Of a DNA stretch of 64,000 nucleotides, positions 63,005 to 64,000 are shown one piece after another (position 1 is the first letter of the stretch; the number at the start of each line of letters is the position of its first letter). Under the pieces are notes generated by a model that saw only the letters and a program-made list of their open reading frames with translations, did no database searches and had not been told where the DNA came from. Source of the DNA: Clostridium saccharoperbutylacetonicum N1-4(HMT) (GTDB lineage: Bacteria; Bacillota; Clostridia; Clostridiales; Clostridiaceae); the NCBI RefSeq assembly GCF_000340885.1, contig NC_020291.1:3595001-3659000 (forward strand), written 5' to 3'. Both the position numbers and the translations under genes were made by a program.

Positions 63005-64000
63005 TTACTTTTTTGCTTTATCAACATTAATCTTTTTACCCTTAATTGTCATAGTTTTTAATTGTTCTATAACTTTTTTGCCTTTTCCATTTAAAATATC
63101 TACATAAGATACAGAATCCTGTACATCAATAATTCCAATATCATCTGCACTTAAACCCTCTATATTACAGATAGCTCCAACAATGTCCCCAGGTCTGATT
63201 TTCTTTTTCTTTCCTCCATTTAAATATATTTTTGTTATATCTGAATTAATAACTTTACTCTTTTCTTTCTTTGCTTTAGGTTTACTTTTTAAAAGTTTAA
63301 TAGAAACCTCTTTATTTTCTTCGATTTCTTTTTCATCCAATTGATTATATACGGGTATATTAAATCCTATGTATGCTTCAATATCCATTAATAAATTATT
63401 TCCTTCATTAGCGCAAAAACTAATAGCCTTTCCTTTAGCACCCGCACGACCACTTCGCCCGATTCTATGTACATAAGCTTCTTTTTCAACTGGTAAATCG
63501 TAGTTTATTACATGCGTAATTCCTTCAATATCTATTCCTCTTGATGCCAAATCCGTTGCTACTAATAACCTAAATTCTCCACGCCTAAACTTTTCCATAA
63601 CCTCAAGCCTCTCTTTTTGCATAAGGCCTCCATGAATCTTATTACTTGAATATCCTTTAGATTTCAAATATTCAAAAACCATGTCAACATTTTCTTTTGT
63701 CTTTGCAAAAATTACAGCTGTCTCAGGTTTTTCACATATTAATATATTATTTAATGCCTCTAACTTCTTATCATACTGAACATAATATAACCTATGTTCA
63801 ATATTATCTGTAATTAACTTTTGACTCTTAATACTGATATCTATGGGCCTATCCATATGTCTTTCACATAAAGCTTTTATTTCTTCTGGGATTGTTGCTG
63901 AGAATAGCATTGTTACTCTCTTCTTTGGAATTCTTCTAATAACGCCTTCAACCTGCCCTATAAAGCCCATATTTAGCATTTCATCAGCCTCATCAATAAC
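63005..64000 (-). CDS. DEAD-box RNA helicase, DbpA/YxiN type, 5' end outside window
   Basis: The last 332 codons of a helicase; the start lies beyond the right edge. The fragment begins inside the Walker B motif (VIDEADEML) and contains SAT (LFSATIPEE), the helicase C motifs ARGID-like (ASRGIDIEG) and HRIGRSGRAG. The final 75 residues have the DbpA RNA-binding fold (KIYLNGGKKKKIRPGDIVGA, then INVDKAKK), which in relatives recognises 23S rRNA hairpin 92. It is likely a ribosome-assembly helicase. Confidence 0.9.
   Translation of the reverse strand, partial: VIDEADEMLNMGFIGQVEGVIRRIPKKRVTMLFSATIPEEIKALCERHMDRPIDISIKSQKLITDNIEHRLYYVQYDKKLEALNNILICEKPETAVIFAKTKENVDMVFEYLKSKGYSSNKIHGGLMQKERLEVMEKFRRGEFRLLVATDLASRGIDIEGITHVINYDLPVEKEAYVHRIGRSGRAGAKGKAISFCANEGNNLLMDIEAYIGFNIPVYNQLDEKEIEENKEVSIKLLKSKPKAKKEKSKVINSDITKIYLNGGKKKKIRPGDIVGAICNIEGLSADDIGIIDVQDSVSYVDILNGKGKKVIEQLKTMTIKGKKINVDKAKK

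Overview
The window looks like chromosome from a low-GC, saccharolytic, spore-forming anaerobe of the genus Clostridium (cluster I). This rests on gene content, not on a marker: very AT-rich intergenic DNA, strong AGGAGG ribosome sites, pyruvate:ferredoxin oxidoreductase, an [FeFe]-hydrogenase-like protein, a SufCBDSU system, SigI/RsgI and Csp-like subtilases. The C. beijerinckii / C. saccharoperbutylacetonicum group is a reasonable guess but is not proven here. I see no phage, plasmid, insertion sequence with a transposase, CRISPR array, rRNA or tRNA. Most genes lie on the minus strand. The genes at both ends run off the window.

Layout. 1-9 kb: a truncated NuoF-like/GltD-like flavoprotein, a DUF6765-type protein, an LD-carboxypeptidase plus dipeptide epimerase pair (muropeptide recycling), a four-domain sulfur-transfer fusion and a YhcH-family protein. 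9-21 kb: fructose-bisphosphate aldolase, an [FeFe]-hydrogenase-like protein, a class B penicillin-binding protein, glyoxalase I, a Ca2+/H+ antiporter, a CorA transporter, ComFB, a 49-residue unknown protein, a short-chain dehydrogenase, DegV and a pentapeptide-repeat protein. 21-28 kb: two tandem Csp-like subtilases and pyruvate:ferredoxin oxidoreductase. 28.5-34.4 kb: the sufCBDSU operon, divergent from an Rrf2/NsrR-like regulator. Two matching palindromes sit exactly on the suf promoter. 34.5-38.4 kb: fruR-fruK-fruA. 38.9-53 kb: a pectin and hexuronate catabolic island. It holds GH28, GH105, two GPH symporters, uxaA, uxaB, uxaC, eda, a HIT hydrolase and a LacI-type regulator. 53-64 kb: a GltD-like flavoprotein, a homocysteine methyltransferase/MTHFR fusion, sigI-rsgI, a J-like/TPR protein, recQ, SEC-C-type map and a truncated DEAD-box helicase with a DbpA-type tail.

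How it works together. The island would import oligogalacturonides and uronates, hydrolyse them inside the cell, and convert galacturonate through tagaturonate and altronate to KDG. After phosphorylation by a kinase that is not in the window, Eda yields pyruvate and glyceraldehyde-3-phosphate. Fructose enters through the PTS as fructose-1-phosphate. Both feed glycolysis (fba) and pyruvate:ferredoxin oxidoreductase, whose clusters depend on the suf operon.

The most unusual signal is a pair of related structured elements about 28.8 kb apart (4951-5300 and 33794-34009). Both fold into a long rod, and compensatory base changes between the copies preserve the stems. One copy lies in the long leader of the Rrf2-type regulator gene and the other stands alone ahead of a terminator. 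I do not recognise the family. Other points of interest are the operator sets, a probable frameshift in the tail of RsgI, a J-like protein without HPD, and several start codons that move once the ribosome sites are read.
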